Assembly: GCA_002633005.1 (NCBI GenBank) | Contig: NMRA01000090.1 | Span: 128,156-192,155, forward strand | Length of the DNA: 64,000 nt | Direction: 5' to 3' | Origin: Phoronis australis | Taxonomy: Eukaryota; Phoronida; Phoronidae | In this document: positions 13,727 to 28,700 of the stretch, in pieces | Position numbering within the stretch: the first letter of the stretch is position 1 | Layout: the number at the start of each line of letters is the position of its first letter | Notes under the pieces: model-generated | Databases searched by the model: none | Told to the model about the DNA's origin: nothing | The model's input: the letters and a program-made list of their open reading frames with translations, nothing else | Position numbers and translations under genes: made by a program

Positions 13727-16700
13727 CTGAAGCAAGAAGACAATACATTATCACAATACATTATCACAATACATTGAGTTTATTACATTGCAATTTGATA
13801 AGCAAGCAAGTCCTAACCACACCCACTCCTATATCACTTAGGTTATCACTCAAAATCTTTGAAATAACTTGTCAGTCCTAGTTTTATCAGTATTTACCAC
13901 AAGTAAAAACCAATATTAGTCATATTTAGCTGAATCACATCAATCCTTTCTCATGAAACTACATATGTTTTACTAATGTATTGTAATTTGCCATTTCATT
14001 ATTTTAGTAACAACGCTTACACACAGCATGTGGAATAAGCATATGCCTATCAGAGTGCGCATGCTATTTAAAGTGTCACTTAAGTGAAGACATATACAAA
14101 AGGAGAGCAAATAAATATTCCTAAATAAAAATATGACTGACCACTCATTTTCAATGTAAAAATGCCGGTGAAATAAAGAACAAAAATAATAATCAGGAAT
14201 TACCAATGCAGTAGGAAAATGGTCCGAGCCGATAAAGGGCTTAATTATTGACATTAAATAGTGAACTTCTATAGTTATGTACATAGTTGGCTACAAACAC
14301 GGACTTATCGATAAGGCCACACACAACTTTCGCAAATAAACATTGGCCAACACATATATCAACCTCATTTGTATTTTCAGGGGGAGGGTTGTGAAAAGTG
14401 TATGTTTTGTACACTCGTATAAATGGTAATAGTGAATCTTTGTGGACTTTGTCCGTTTTGACCAAGCTCTAATATAGCTGTTGGCAAGTAACCTCGCTAA
14501 CATCTAATTCCAAGCTTGAATTACCAAGCATGTTTAACGATTGCTTAAAAAGATTGAATAATACTGGTCGAACTTGATAAGTATACTCAATTTTTTAACA
14601 TAGTTGCCAGCAACCTTTAGTCACTCCAGTACAAAGCCAAAACAGAAAGAAAAATTTACCGTTGTTCCTGTAAAGTGGTGTTGATTTCACCTGCTCTGAC
14701 CTCTGATCTTGCCCTCTTTAGGTCCACTGACAGCTGTGTACTCAAGCGACTTCCTACTGAATGTGCATCTACCCGATATCGATTGGCCTTGTACAAAGAT
14801 CAGAATAACATTCTTTTATGCAACAACCAAAAACGATTCCTCTTAACTACTGAAGTAACACAGACTAAAACTTATGAATGTCCAAATATGAGTTCAAGGT
14901 TTATGATGAGGAGTACACAAATCAACCTAACTTAAATCAAACACTTTTCAACATAGAGAATTCCTAAGTGTATCAAAAACAGCAATGATATATTAAAGGG
15001 TGTCCATTTTTCCAAATATTTCCACTACAGTGAGCAACACTAGATTTAGGCCCATCCACCAAACAATTAAGCTACGCCTATATTCAGAATAAGGGGCATG
15101 TGCCTACATGTGAAACACTTAAAGATATCTCAAACCTTATTCCCAAAAATTAGCTGTTTTTTACAGTATTTCACAGATTTGTAGCAAATACCTTATTTTC
15201 ATTCTCGAGACTTCAACTACGACACATATACCATGTAGTGAGAAAAAAAAGAGTGGGCAGAATCATCTTCAACCACGTGGAAATTTATTTACTACTTATT
15301 CGGGGTTAAAGGTTACAGGGCTGTCATTAGAACCGAATCTCCTGCCAGGTATGAAGCAGTTCCGTATGTACCCTAAGTCCTTTCATAACAATGAATCGCC
15401 ATAATAGTGCGTCAACAATTTGTACGTAGAATAGAAAGATGCTGCAAAAAGGAAGATTTTGAGGTAAATTGTGAAGTTTTCACTCAAATAAGGTTTTATC
15501 AATACTAAAGTCATAGAAACTCATCATTGCTAAGAACTTCTAATGAGGAAACAATGAGATTTTAATAAAAAAATACCAGTTTAGTCACCAACCTGTTTCT
15601 CAGCATGATTCATCTGCCAACCCATCACGTGACTAGTTAGCTCCTCTCGGTAATAGTTAGCCAATGAGGGTGGTAGTTGTATGCAGGGTTGCTTTTGAGA
15701 GACAGCTCCCAGGCTGGTGGAGACCACACCCTGTGAGCTATTTTGGCTTGGTGTTGGACTACTTCTATCGGGCCTAAGTCCAGAGAAGTGAAACTTAAAA
15801 GTGACCAAAGCACACACCATAAAGATGTCACAACAATATGTAATCAATAATAGTGTAGTAGCTTGACTAGTTGGAGTAAGAAGTAATTAATTGTGCTCTT
15901 AAGGTTTTTAACAAAAGAATGTTGGTGGAAATTACATGTTGGTAGAGGAAGGCTACTGAACTGCAAATCAAGGAGTTCGCAAGCATCTTCAATGGACAAG
16001 ACAGATACCTTGGTGTCCTTAACAATTTTCTTCCAACTTTCAGCAAGTGCCTTCACCCATGAACAGTCAAAAATTTCCTTTTAAAGCCATGCAGTCACAA
16101 TTGTTACAAACATTGTCCAACCAATGCCAAAGTTCTATCCAAAATTTCAAGTATCTCTCCACTACCACAGGCAGACAACAGAAAGTCAAGGTGCATGTAT
16201 TTCGTTGGTCACGGTACTACCTCACACGGGACAGCCAATAACAAGCCAGCTGCTAATTAGTATTCTATGTGTGGTGTTATCATTCACCAGTCTTATTTCA
16301 GTCTTCAAAATAGTGTTTTTTTTAACACTAAAGTTTCCAATATCTTAGACAGTACTCTTCATAAAAAGCACTCCCGACAGAACTACACTGCCAAAAGCAT
16401 TACGCCAATAACAAGCCGGGCGCTATTTATTATTCTATGTGTGGTGTCATCATTCACCAGTCTTATTTTAGTCTTCAAAACAGTGGTTTCTAACACTTAA
16501 GTATCCAATATCTTAGGCAGTACTCTTCATAAAAAGTATTTCCGACAGAAGAACTACACTGCCAAAAGCACTACGCTTTGAATATGTTTGAAATTGTGGT
16601 CTATCCTGAACTCAAAACAGTTACGAAGGATGACATACCTTGAAGACCTAGCACTGTGCTCAGAGGCTGGGCTACTGTGTCCAGGTGGTTCATCATCTAC

Positions 16701-19700
16701 AGACTGTTGTGACCTGTAGGTGTGCCCTGCACTGGTCGGCGTTGATACTGCCCGTTGGGGTGTGGTCTGACCCTGGGCTGGAGCTACGTATGGTCTCTCT
16801 GACGTCAAAGGTGTAGTGTTGCCTTTCTGACTGCCACTGTCATGTTGAGGTGACGACTGGCTGTAAGGTGACTGTTGATGGGTGAGAGGCGTGGCACTCT
16901 GGCTTTGATTCGCACAGGATACTCTCGGCGACTGGGCGGAACCAGCTAGATGGAGTGAGCAACAGAGGCTAGGCAATTACCAACACACATTTGCAGGAAA
17001 ATTTTAAGTGAAGCGTAAACATTTCCATGCTGTATGAACAGTCAAATTCAGTGTCACTGCGATTATTGGCAGGTGTCACCATCAATGTCATGTGTTGTGG
17101 TTTTATTTGACATTTTTTAAACCTTCACCACCAAAATATATTGGCACTTTATGTTATTAGTTATCCAACCACAAATATGATACATCAAAATTCAAAAAAT
17201 ACATCCACACAAGGCTTTTAGATTGCCATCCTCTGAAATCTTCAATGAGTTGCATGTCAAACTGCGATAACTTCAGTGTCCACTAACCACATAAGCCAGT
17301 CTGAATTGTTTAACTTTGCAGTTAATACTGACACTCCTTGAGTAATGAATTTGGTACGAAAGCCCCAATGTCACCCTTAATCACTGGCAAATGGTTATAC
17401 TAGAAGCATCCAGAAATGTACTCACCATTTTGTATAGACACCTTTCTACTGCTAATAGCCTGCTGAAGTTGCTGGAGAGTTTGTAATGCTGCAAACAACA
17501 AAAATGTATGAACAAATCAAAAACAACGTTGGAGTGCAACTAAATAATATATAGCATTGCATACAGTGCCCACCTCTAATGAAGATATAGTTGAGACTCC
17601 CAATTGAATGAAACCAGCATAAAATTGTAGAAATTTTCTGAAGGATACCTCAAACCTTATTCATAAAAATTGGTCATTTTTACAATATTCACATGTCTAG
17701 CAAAATACCTTATCTTCTTTATTCTTGGGAACTTCACATACAAAATATACACCGCATAGCATGAGAAAAATAAGCAGAATCACTTTGGAAAACACAACCA
17801 CATAAAAATTTGTTGTCAAATGTTACAGGGCTGTCAATAAAATCGAATCTCCCAGCAGTTTCGTATGTACTCTCAGTCTGACCCAGGTAACACAAGGCTC
17901 AGGAAACCCCACGACCGTCTTCAAGGATAGCAGAAGGTATTGGGTCCAAGTTCCCGTCGGGGGCAGAAATGTTTGTTGACTTATGTTCAATAGGTCACAT
18001 AATACGTGATGTGGCTAATAAGTGGTGTGCAGAGCAGACTTAAAATGTTTGTGATCTACATTTCCAAACTGGCTTAAGATTTACATAGATATTGCGAGTG
18101 AATGCTAAATTAGCGAATATGGTGTGGTAAAGGATTATTCGCACTGTCCACAGTAACTATTCTCTCTTCTTTAAAAGCATGGCACATACATGTAATTAGA
18201 TGACGATAGTCTTCGAACCTTTAAGCACGAGACCGTCAAGACGGTAGTTGTGATCAACAGCAAACCACCCACTGTTGAAAATGTGTCTGATGTAACAGTT
18301 CCTCTACCGATTACCCCCNCCCCCCCCCCCCCGCCATCATCTGCTAACAGGTAAGACTTCAGTCATAGTCTCTCCTCCAGGACTATTTCAGAAAGAGGAT
18401 GTTTACACGCTACCAGTTCATCTCAAAATCGAAACATTGTTTCATAAACAATGTATTTCTGTTAAAGCTAGAAAATAATACAAATTGCTTACCTTGCTCC
18501 TGGAGTTTTTTACTATCAATGTTTTGCAAGAGCGACTGGTCTCCTAGTCTGGTCAGTACTGACGATAAGTTGCCGAGGGTGACGCCCGCACTGTTGCCCG
18601 GGAGACTGGCTAGACTTGTTGCTGTGGACACCGCTACGTGCGATGGATAATTAGTTACACTAGAGGATACAGTATTGGACAACTGCACACTGGTGGGAGG
18701 TGCAGTGTCCTGTAGAGGAGGGGTGCTGTCTGGCGAAATGTCCATGTCCACACTTCCACGAATATCTGCATCAGAATACAGAAATTGTGAACTAAAGTGA
18801 ACAGAATTAATAATACCCCCTTTACTTTTCTGAGTGATATATACAGGCACATTAATGACCACTGGTCCAACGGGATAGACCCATGTGGCCATGTGGATAC
18901 AAATGAATAAACTTCACCTTTGATGTTGGTGGAATAAGCACCCAGTTTTATAAATGAAATAACCTTTTGTAGACTGTGCAATACTTACATATAAATCTTT
19001 CTTAAAACTTTTGTCTGTCAAAGTATAATGGTAAAACAAATGCATTTGCCAATCATTTTTCTTCACAATAAAGCCAGATATCTGGCAAAGATATAAACTT
19101 GGCCTTATTATAAGTGTCTGACGGTAACTGCAAGGTCAATAAAAACAAGGAAAAACATGACGTACATCCACAGTAGTATTATTTGGGCATTTCCGTGAAA
19201 AGGTCAACCTCGACACAAAAAATTAAAATTGTGGCTACACTAACATTTCTGGTCCCATCTGAAAGCCAATTCTTTCTAGTTTCAAGACCCATATTTGATT
19301 GTCCTATAACTTTCAATTTTTTGCTTAAATGGACCCCTTTTTGGGGGTCGCTTGACCCTAAAAAATTAACTCGATTTTAATGGGTGTTGCTAATTATTGT
19401 CATAAAAAAGCTAATTATGCGGTTTTCACTATACTTATTACTATCAATTTTGTGCAATCACATGAACCCCAAACTTTATAAAAATAACATTTCATCTTTG
19501 GCACATTATTGACCTCTTGGGGTCAAAGGTCAACTCCTGGATATCATGGTGCCGTATGTCCATCACAATAAAGTGTTAAAAAGTTTAGTTGTGTTAAAAG
19601 TTTTTAATCAAAATTAAAATAATTTCAGATCCTCTTTTAACTTGTCACTCAACTCTATTGACCACAATTTTGGATCCCAGGGATTATTCGTTTAGTCAGA

Positions 19701-22700
19701 AATTGTGTGACAGACGTACAGCAAATTTGTACGTCTGTCACGTACATCTGTCACACCCATGTAATTGCAATTTTTCAGCCAATAAAAATAATCTTAGGTC
19801 ATACTTTTACTTTCTAAACTAGCATGATAAAATGTATCTCACACCTAAGAACCTTAAAACGATAAAATATTACAAAGGCATCCTCGAAATTAAGTGAAGA
19901 AGTTGTTGCGGATTATAACTAAATGCATTGATTTTTTTCATTTTCAAAAGTACTTGCAGAAAAGTTATAGTTAACAATGTCATCTAGCTATTCTTAGTAG
20001 AATTCAACTTATTAAAATCTAACAGTTGTACCACATTATAACGTAGAAAATAAATCTGAAACTAAATAAGGCGATCCAGATCCTCCCAAGGATACTATTG
20101 TTTCACGAAATGTAGAATATGAATAGGTAAATAAAACAGCAAGAATGTAAGTAAAACAAAATGTTAATTTAATGAACATATTGTTTTTCTGGTGGTACCC
20201 CATGTTAGTAAAGAAATGCTTAGCTTTTAGGAATTTCAAGATGCAAAAATATTCATACAAACGAAATCCTAAGGTGCTCTAGAGTATAGCAAACAACAAG
20301 AGACCTAAAGGAACTCATCAGTCATGCCAAGTTGCTATTGCACTGGAATCTAGATGTTATTTCTGCTCCGATCTGCTATGCTGTGTTTTGTGTTGAAAAA
20401 GCCAATACCGGAAATTTTCAGGAATCTGTCACCTACTTTATTGAGCATTTTTGTCACACCCTCACTGGCTGTAGGCACTCTTTCTGTGTTTTTCAGTGTA
20501 TTGGGTCATTGGGTGGCTTGTATGAAATTATTTCATAGCAAATTATTGTATTGTCTCATCTTACATATTTTGAATCCTTCAATCTTTTTAAGAATTAGTC
20601 AACTAAATTTTTTTCTGCTGAGCTTCGAGGAGATTAAACCGCATTTAGAAAGGATAGAGCAAATTGTTGGAGACTACGGGAAGAACAGACACAACTGTGA
20701 GAAGAATGAATATCTGCTTGAATATTTTCTGAAACTCAAAAAAATGCCATCGTGGATCAAGAAATTCATAATTGTACTTGCGTGTACTGTGATGTGGCAA
20801 TATTTAAGGCCTCTAGTTAAATTTGAAATGAAAGCGCTCCGAGGAGTGAAACTTGGCGAAATTAACAGATAAGATGAAGACAGAGATTATGACGAAGATG
20901 ATGGACAATACAAGTAATGATAACATTCATATGACAAATGCAGCTGTCAGAAATCAGTAAGAAATAGACTACAGTCTTGAGCGACACTTGGCAAACTGAA
21001 AAGACGTCGACGGAGATGATGACGAAAATGACGAATATGATGATGGTGGTGGCGATGATGAACAACATCATAACATTCATACGATGAACTTAGATGTCAT
21101 AAATCAGTAAGAAATAAGCTACAGTTCAAAAGAAGCTAAACCAACATCAAGGCAGTAAGAGTGCTCAACAAAGGAACAATGCTATCAGAAAATCTCGAAT
21201 AATCCGAAAAGTAGACGTCCTAGCGAAAAATGGAAAACATCTTCTGAAAGAACATACAGGAAGGAAAAACAAAAGGGGTGAGAGCAAGAGGTAGACAACG
21301 CTGAATGTGGCTGGACGACATCAAAGACTGGAGGAATCTATCACTGGAAGAATGTATCAGAAAGGCAAAGAGCAGAACAGAATGGCGGGTCATTTCAAGT
21401 CGACCTCTAAGGAGATGACACCACGTGAATAAAGGAATACAACACCACTTGTTGATTGCAACTAAGTAAGTTTCCCTGGCCAAATCTTCAGAAAACATCT
21501 ATAATAGTGTAATGTCTTCTACCCCCACATTCCACACAGGTGCTCTTGAGTTTCAGGTAGAGGTCCTCCTGGTTCCAGGCCACCTGTTTGGAATTTGCTA
21601 CCAAATGGTATCAAGTGTGCCAAGACCCATATTTTTGGTAGGATGCTTGCAAACTGGCATGGGTCTGTGCAGATCAGCATTTTCGTTTACCAATACTTTA
21701 CCAGACCTTTATAAGTCAGAGAATGCTTTATCTGTGCCGGCGCAATATTTGATTGAAACTAATCGGTAAACAAAAACCAATTAAATGTTGCAAATTTTGA
21801 GCATTTGGTTCTCTTAAAACAATTGAGAGTAAACCACACCCTGGAAATTGAACGTCGGCATTTTAGACACGAGATAGTGGAGTTCGATTGTACAACGGCA
21901 GGACATTCGTTTAAATGTTTCACTATTTGTTCGTTATAAAAAGCTTCAGCAAAATCCATCCAACAGCATGTGTTTAGGCAATCTCGCAACCAGCACCAGC
22001 TATGCTATAGCAGACAAGTATTTTAACAACCAACATGTGGCACTGTATGATGTCCCCATTTTTGTTCAGTGAATATCTAATTGAATATATAAGCGTTCAT
22101 AAATGTTCATTTTTTCATTTAACTCTGATAGTTTTCAGCTACGTTTGCATAACTCGCATCCACCGTAACCAAGTTGACAAAACAGTAACAAGTGAACGAA
22201 TTAACTATGACCTCCCGAGGGCTCTCGTTTTAATGTGTACCACCCGAATCAGGTGAAACGTTCTTGCCTCAATTTCCACACGAGAAAGTCAACTTGGGAG
22301 TTAAATGACAAGCGAATTTCTTCAAGGACTGGAATTTAGTCAACCAGCCGGTGCTCCACACTGGTATTTTAAAAACCCAGCAGAATGACTGCAGATGATC
22401 GATGTGTGAATCCTGAGCACGTAAGTTCACTGTTAACACCTGTTTTATTGCTTTGAAGGATTTGAGTGCTTAAATAAATTTGAATATCAAATTTATTTTA
22501 TTTATATTGTTGATGAAAAAGTTCTCCTGAGTTTATTTTTGTTACATAGTTTTCAAAAATTGACGATATTGAATTTTTAAAACAAGGTCATCATTAAAGG
22601 CAGACCTTTCTCACTAACATTATTTTCTTGAAAACTGCAACCATGACTTGTGAACAATTTGGTTTTTGCCTACCACTCAAGACGTCGTACCTGTCTTCGT

Positions 22701-25700
22701 AGTATTTAGTGAATTAGCACATAACCCAATTAGGTGAACATCTCAGGCAAACTTACATTTCAATAAAATAAAGTATGGACAAGAAAATATCAATGTTGTG
22801 CACCATTCACAAGTCTGCCAAAATGAAAACTCACCTCTGTTCTCATTTTCTCTGCTGTTCTCATCCTTAGCGTCACTGGTGCTTCTAGTATATCTGTCTG
22901 CATTCCAGAGTGCATCATTCCGCCTCTCCTGCGAAATGCTATTATAGTTTGTGACGGGTTTAAGTGCCGTCTGACTCAACTTTTGAGTGTCCACAGGTGC
23001 AGCATCATGACTCTTGTGCCTGTCACGCCTATCACCTTGTCTGGAGTCCCTTCGACTTGGGGACGACTCCCGCGAACGCTGTCTCTTGTCTGAGTGACGA
23101 CGCGAGGAATGTCGAGCACCACCTGCAAGATGTGACACATGAAATTTATTAGACATGTGCACAACAGGGGAATCTTAGGCCATAGGTTTTAACAAAAACA
23201 TCAATGTGTTGAATGCATGTTGAACCTCCTGTTCATTCTTTAAGGCAGTTTCCATGGAAAGACGAAAAAAATGTCATGATCTCCACCAAACTTTCAGAAT
23301 ATCGAGGTGACTATATATCATGGAATCCTGTTGATTTCTGGTGAAATTGGCACTCATTTTTGTTGTGAAATATATTAAGCCTGGTGTCACTTTTAACCTT
23401 TTGGGCTTTGCTCAATGATAAACATGCAGTAATTACCATATTCTATGTAGGGACACCTCATTACCATGTTCCAAATAAGAATGTCTAAATGAGATGTTGC
23501 CCCAACTCTGATTGGACTACTAAAAACCTTATTGTTAGCATTCCATACTTAGAGCAAGAAAATGCTACACCCTCAAAAACGATTACATCCTGATCCAATC
23601 TACCCAGTCTGATGTCATTAAAGCGGTAAATGCCCCCCCCCCACCCCCGAGAAAGGCAAATGACAAGCCATAGAAACATTTTGTAACTGCAGGCTCTGAT
23701 AGGTATGTGACACAGGAAACATCTTATTTCTCAGGGGTGAACCCACATGTTTTGAGTGAAATCCTTTCCAGTTTAGCATTCCACAAAAATCACCAGTTTC
23801 AAATTTTTGTTAGAAAGTCAAATTTATTTAAACCAGGAAGGCATTACCAATAGTAACTTAGCAACATCTATTGGCCGTGTCAACCATATCAATTTCTAAT
23901 CAAATCCATTTGATTTGACTATAAATAAATGTACCAAGCCAAACCATAAAACAATTCTAAGGTATCAAAAAGCAAAGCAAAAGCAACAACTTAAAGAATC
24001 AAGGACATTGTAAAATATACAAGTATATATATTCTTGGTCCTCAAAGTGGTGAATAATGTGTTCAGAAGACTACTCACCAGAGCTAGATGAGTTTGAGTG
24101 TCGGTCACGGTCCCTGTCTTTCCTGGACTTGGAGGGCCTGTTGAAGTAAAGCATGTATATTATACTACAAAGACCTGTTATCACCAAGTTAAAAGAGAAC
24201 TGACCACAAAGACCATTCTTGAATAATTAGTGACTCTGCATGCTGCTCTCGTTGGGAGCCAGAGTGTTGAAACCAACACTTTCATATCAAGAAGACAAAA
24301 AAATAGAAAAAACACCAGTCACCAGCTGTCAGATTAGAACACCCATAAACACTATTTGACGATATGCGTATTAACTGATCTTGAGGTTTTTGCGGTTGTG
24401 ACAACTCAGTATTTGAGCACGTTGTGGCCCTTTTAACTTTACTGTGAGAAGTATGGCACAAGTGTGTTGCTGGATATGACACACTGGCACTGGGTACAAC
24501 CATACTTCAGTTGTGTTGCCTTCTATTTTCTCGGTTTCTGGATATTGAATTCACAGGTGTGATATGCCGTGCCATGAAGACGTGACATGTAGAACAAGCA
24601 ATAATAATGCAGGTCTCTTTGGTCACAGGTTGAGGATATAATTATAACAAGTAAATGCAGAGTAGACATCTTCCTTTACAATACATTAGGCATTCTCCTA
24701 TTTTTGTGGTATTGCAGATTTGTCCAAACAGGTGTCAACTAAGTCCTTAAACAAGGTGGAAGTTGTATGAAAAAGTACCTCTTCTTCAGTAATAACAAGA
24801 ATTTAACAAAAAGTTTACTCTCAGTATGTATCAGAGTCAAAACTTGATGTAGCAATGGAGACAAAATAGCAGAGGTAGTGATAATCAGTGTTTGCACAAA
24901 GTCCACAAATTTACGGAACATAATTGTGTCCTTATTAGGACTATTTCTGGCAACAGGCTACTCATAGCTATCCAGAGATAACAGTATAAGCAAGCAAATA
25001 TGTGCATAACGACAATATACAGTTCTAAGATTCAAGTAACAAGGCCAGAAATAAGTGGGCAGCATCACAAAAGCTTATGTGATTACTCACGTGTCCAATG
25101 TCCACTCCTTAGGCTTCTCCCACTTGGACACCTCTGTCTTACAGTTGTAGTAGTAACGTTTACCTGAACCACTTATGTGCTCTGACCAGTCACCACACAC
25201 TCTCAATGCAGTCTTCTGTACCTGATGAGCAAGAATAGCAAAAATCGAATTATACTTAATACATGGTGAATATTGACATTATTTCAACATAGACAAAAAA
25301 GATACTAGAACACATTAGCTTAAGTACCTCCTAATATCATTGGCTTCAGACACGATATAATCTCAGAAAGGAGAAAATTGTTTGATTTAGAACTAACAAA
25401 CTTGACCAAGGTCTTTCAGTAGTTGCCTCATGAATGTTTTTTTATTGTTTTGAGCACTGTACTATGCTAAACACGTTGTTACTGCACATGCCCACCGTTC
25501 GAGCCTGATGAATGATGCACAACATACTGAGATGGTGAACTGTTGAAGATCCCCAATAACAGTACTGTAACCATACTCAGGGTGCAGTGGGTGTTCCCCT
25601 TTCGAACAAGGATGCTGAAATATCCTTGAAAAGGTGAGCCATATTTAGCCATGCTCAAAAAGGTCTGACCTAAGTCCAAAAAGCATGATTGATGTTTACA

Positions 25701-28700
25701 TAGAAAGAGCTTATTCTAATTTCCAAAATTTAATTTCACAGAGTACTTATTCATATTTTTGCCTAAAAAATAACAGTGAAAATAATGTGCACTAAAGTTG
25801 TTTCAATGAATCAGGATAAAGATCAGGGCTCGATTTGGAGACCTGCAGTTTGCCAGTACGACCTCAGATTTTTTGGAAACCTGATAATAATCCCAAGTTG
25901 CCACGAAGTCGCCGAACTTTTGCGAGTTACAACCAAGAAAGAAGTCAAAACAGTAAGAACTTCCCCAAATATAATACCCTTGGTTAACAATTGTTCTATT
26001 CAGTTTGTGGAACGAGTACATCTGCCATTCTCAGCACAAATTCGAGCACACGTTCAAAAATGAACAGGAAGCCAACAACCAACAGCTGTGAGTTGGGAGT
26101 AGTGTGGCAAAACCATCAGGGCACAACCACGACACATGAACAAACAACATGTTATGATCGACTGATTTGCTTCTCCCTTAATGAGAAATCCACCATTGGT
26201 CATCATCCCGCACACCTTTTATTCTTATTTTTCCACTTGGTGATGCGCTTAGGCTTAGTTCCAGATATACTGCCTTTTCAATTCAGAAGCCAAGTATTTT
26301 TATTCAAATGTTTGTGGAGGCCAGGACTTTCGTACCGCCGCATATTATGGAATGTCGTCGTTTTGGTGAGCTTATTTCCCATTTGGCTTCCTGGGAATTT
26401 TCCCAGGTCCCAATTGGTGAGCTGATTTTATGTTAATCATCACGCCCTTAACACAGGTACATTAAAAAATGACACGAGATTTGAGCCATGTTTGTATTCT
26501 TGCCCAGCACCTATTATATAAAATGCATAGTTCACACGAACTCCGACCCCCCTCTCCACTACCGACCTTTGTTGCGCCCGTTTCAGCACTGCCTTCATCC
26601 CAGGTAGTGCACCAGGCCTCTATTTAGATTTGAGGTGTTCTATTTTTCTCTCACGGGCCATTCTTTAGCGGACGCAGAGGAAGGGTGGCCAGTTTCATAC
26701 TGGCCATACTGACGTCAATTTCAGTGTCACAATTTCAAGATGACAATAGTCTACATACAGCTAGCTGACTTTCTACCTTAGAACGTACGTTTATAATGCG
26801 ACTTTTGTAAATACACTATATACTTTATGTACGATGGCAGTATTTTTAAATGCTTCCTTAGTTTTCAGTCTAAAAAATAGCTGATTACTGTACACTATGT
26901 TACAGCAGGGTTAAATGTTCGTTCACTTGAAGATGTAGCTATTTCCCCTCGACATTTCCTATATACTAGCTGCTACTCGTGCTTAAGCAGAGTTGCATAT
27001 ATATATGGAGTCCTGGGAGTGATGTGCAATAACCCCTACATGTGAGCAGAAGGGCACACAAACTTAAACACACTAACACGGTAATAACACTTAAATGATA
27101 GGAATGACAGACCTCATTTCTCTGTTCCTGTTCCTTTTCTCTCGACTGACTACCATTGGAGGAATCCCGTACACTGTTGTCACGGTAGCAGTCACCATCA
27201 TGAGCTGACTTGTCCCCATTTTTACTGCTATTAATATCGTTCTTACTGCTACGGTAGCCAGATGGTGATATTCGGGATCCTAGAAAACGAAAGTAAAACA
27301 TTATTTTGCCAAGAAAGGAAACAGAATGTTACTTTGAACTAGTCTCATACAGTGCAATAAACCATTCACACTAGTCTAAAACAGTTTCTCACTCATACAT
27401 TTAATTTGTACTCGCTGCTGCCAATGCTTTGAAGGTTGTACTGGTTAGAAAATCGGATACAACGAACTAAGTAGCTAAAGCAAACATTATATATGAAAAC
27501 AGGATAACAAGGAATCATTACTCCTGCTGTAGCGTAATTCTTAAGTTTATCGAACTGCCAGGAATTAAGAGTTTCTTATTTTTGGAGTAATTCGAGGCAA
27601 CAATACTGTGGTAAAAATTTTAATGGAGAGGAAAGGGGGATGACAATTTAAGACAAGTAAATTTTGTATCTACTCGTCTAACAGGACAAGATGTTTTACC
27701 TTGCACAATCATCAAGCAGTTCATAATCACACCAAGTTACCAACACCCAACTCATTGGCTGGAAAGCTATTCAAGAACACTGCACCTAACTTTCATCAAT
27801 GTGTAACGCTTGCATTAAACAGAAACAGCCAATCTCTTAATACCAGCTCATCTCAGTGTACCCATTTGAAGGCAAGTAAAAATTTCCCTTTTGTGCAGTT
27901 GGTAATACAATAAGTGTTCACTCCTGTCAATGTAGACGTACACAGTGATGTACGCCCAATAAAAAGTTGCTTTGTGTTTTGAATTTCTATTGTGGAGAAC
28001 ACTACAAACATGGTAATTCTTCACTTAAGTCGCACAACAGTAACTGCTATTATTCCATTTTCCAAAGGCTGGTTACCTTGAGCAAATATTATACCCGTTA
28101 GTGAATGATGTTTTTTGACATCTACACACTGAAACACAAGTTCACAATTTTTTCGAGAATTTGACAACATGAAATTCACTTGCCCAGTGTTGTGTGCTAC
28201 ATAGGGGAAGAATTACATTATTGCAGTAACACTCATTATAACATTGTTCTTTGAATCTTTTTTGACACATGTATAATGTCTGTCTAACAATGAACAACCA
28301 TATGTAACTTGGTGCCAGTCAATGCAGATTGTTGTAATCCCACTTACTTTGCCACCTCAAGGTGGTACCGCCCAAAATGTTTGAATAATTGCTTCCACTT
28401 GCAGTAAAACTGTAGTCAAGTCCAGTAGTTTAAATAGTGAAGCATGACCATCTGCAGGTTTCACTGGGGTACCTTCTTATGAAGAAGTGATGTCATCTCC
28501 TTAGTAGAAGGATGTTTTGTGATTGAAGAGACCAGAACCTACCCTTGTCATATCTCTCCTTATTTCTATCAATATAGGAAAGTTTGTTGCTGTATCTAAT
28601 TGGCCTGGAGGGACTGGGGTCCCTGCTGTGTCTGTAGTCAGGAGATGACCGCTGTCTATCATTCCGCCCCTTTTCACCGCCATAGCTTGATACTCCCTTC

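Noticed and set aside
14690-14695. gtgaaa donor inside WAC exon 12
   Set aside because: Using it gives the wrong phase for exon 13 and drops the conserved [11 protein letters not shown] block; the gtaaat donor at 14659 restores both.
16554-16976. 140-codon minus-strand ORF taken as a whole
   Set aside because: Only 16639-16945 is exon; the ends run into intron sequence beyond the splice sites.
20354-20872. 172-codon plus-strand open frame in WAC intron 7
   Set aside because: Its end overlaps a repeat present several times in the window, the composition is that of A/T-rich random sequence with many Leu/Phe/Ile, and no motif is recognised.
22381-22424. ATG-initiated short frame ending in a gtaagt donor, plus strand
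   Set aside because: Twelve codons inside WAC intron 7 with no partner exon; a chance gtaagt is likely in this much sequence.
25991-26425. 144-codon plus-strand open frame in WAC intron 4
   Set aside because: Antisense to the gene, no splice or family evidence, low-information composition.
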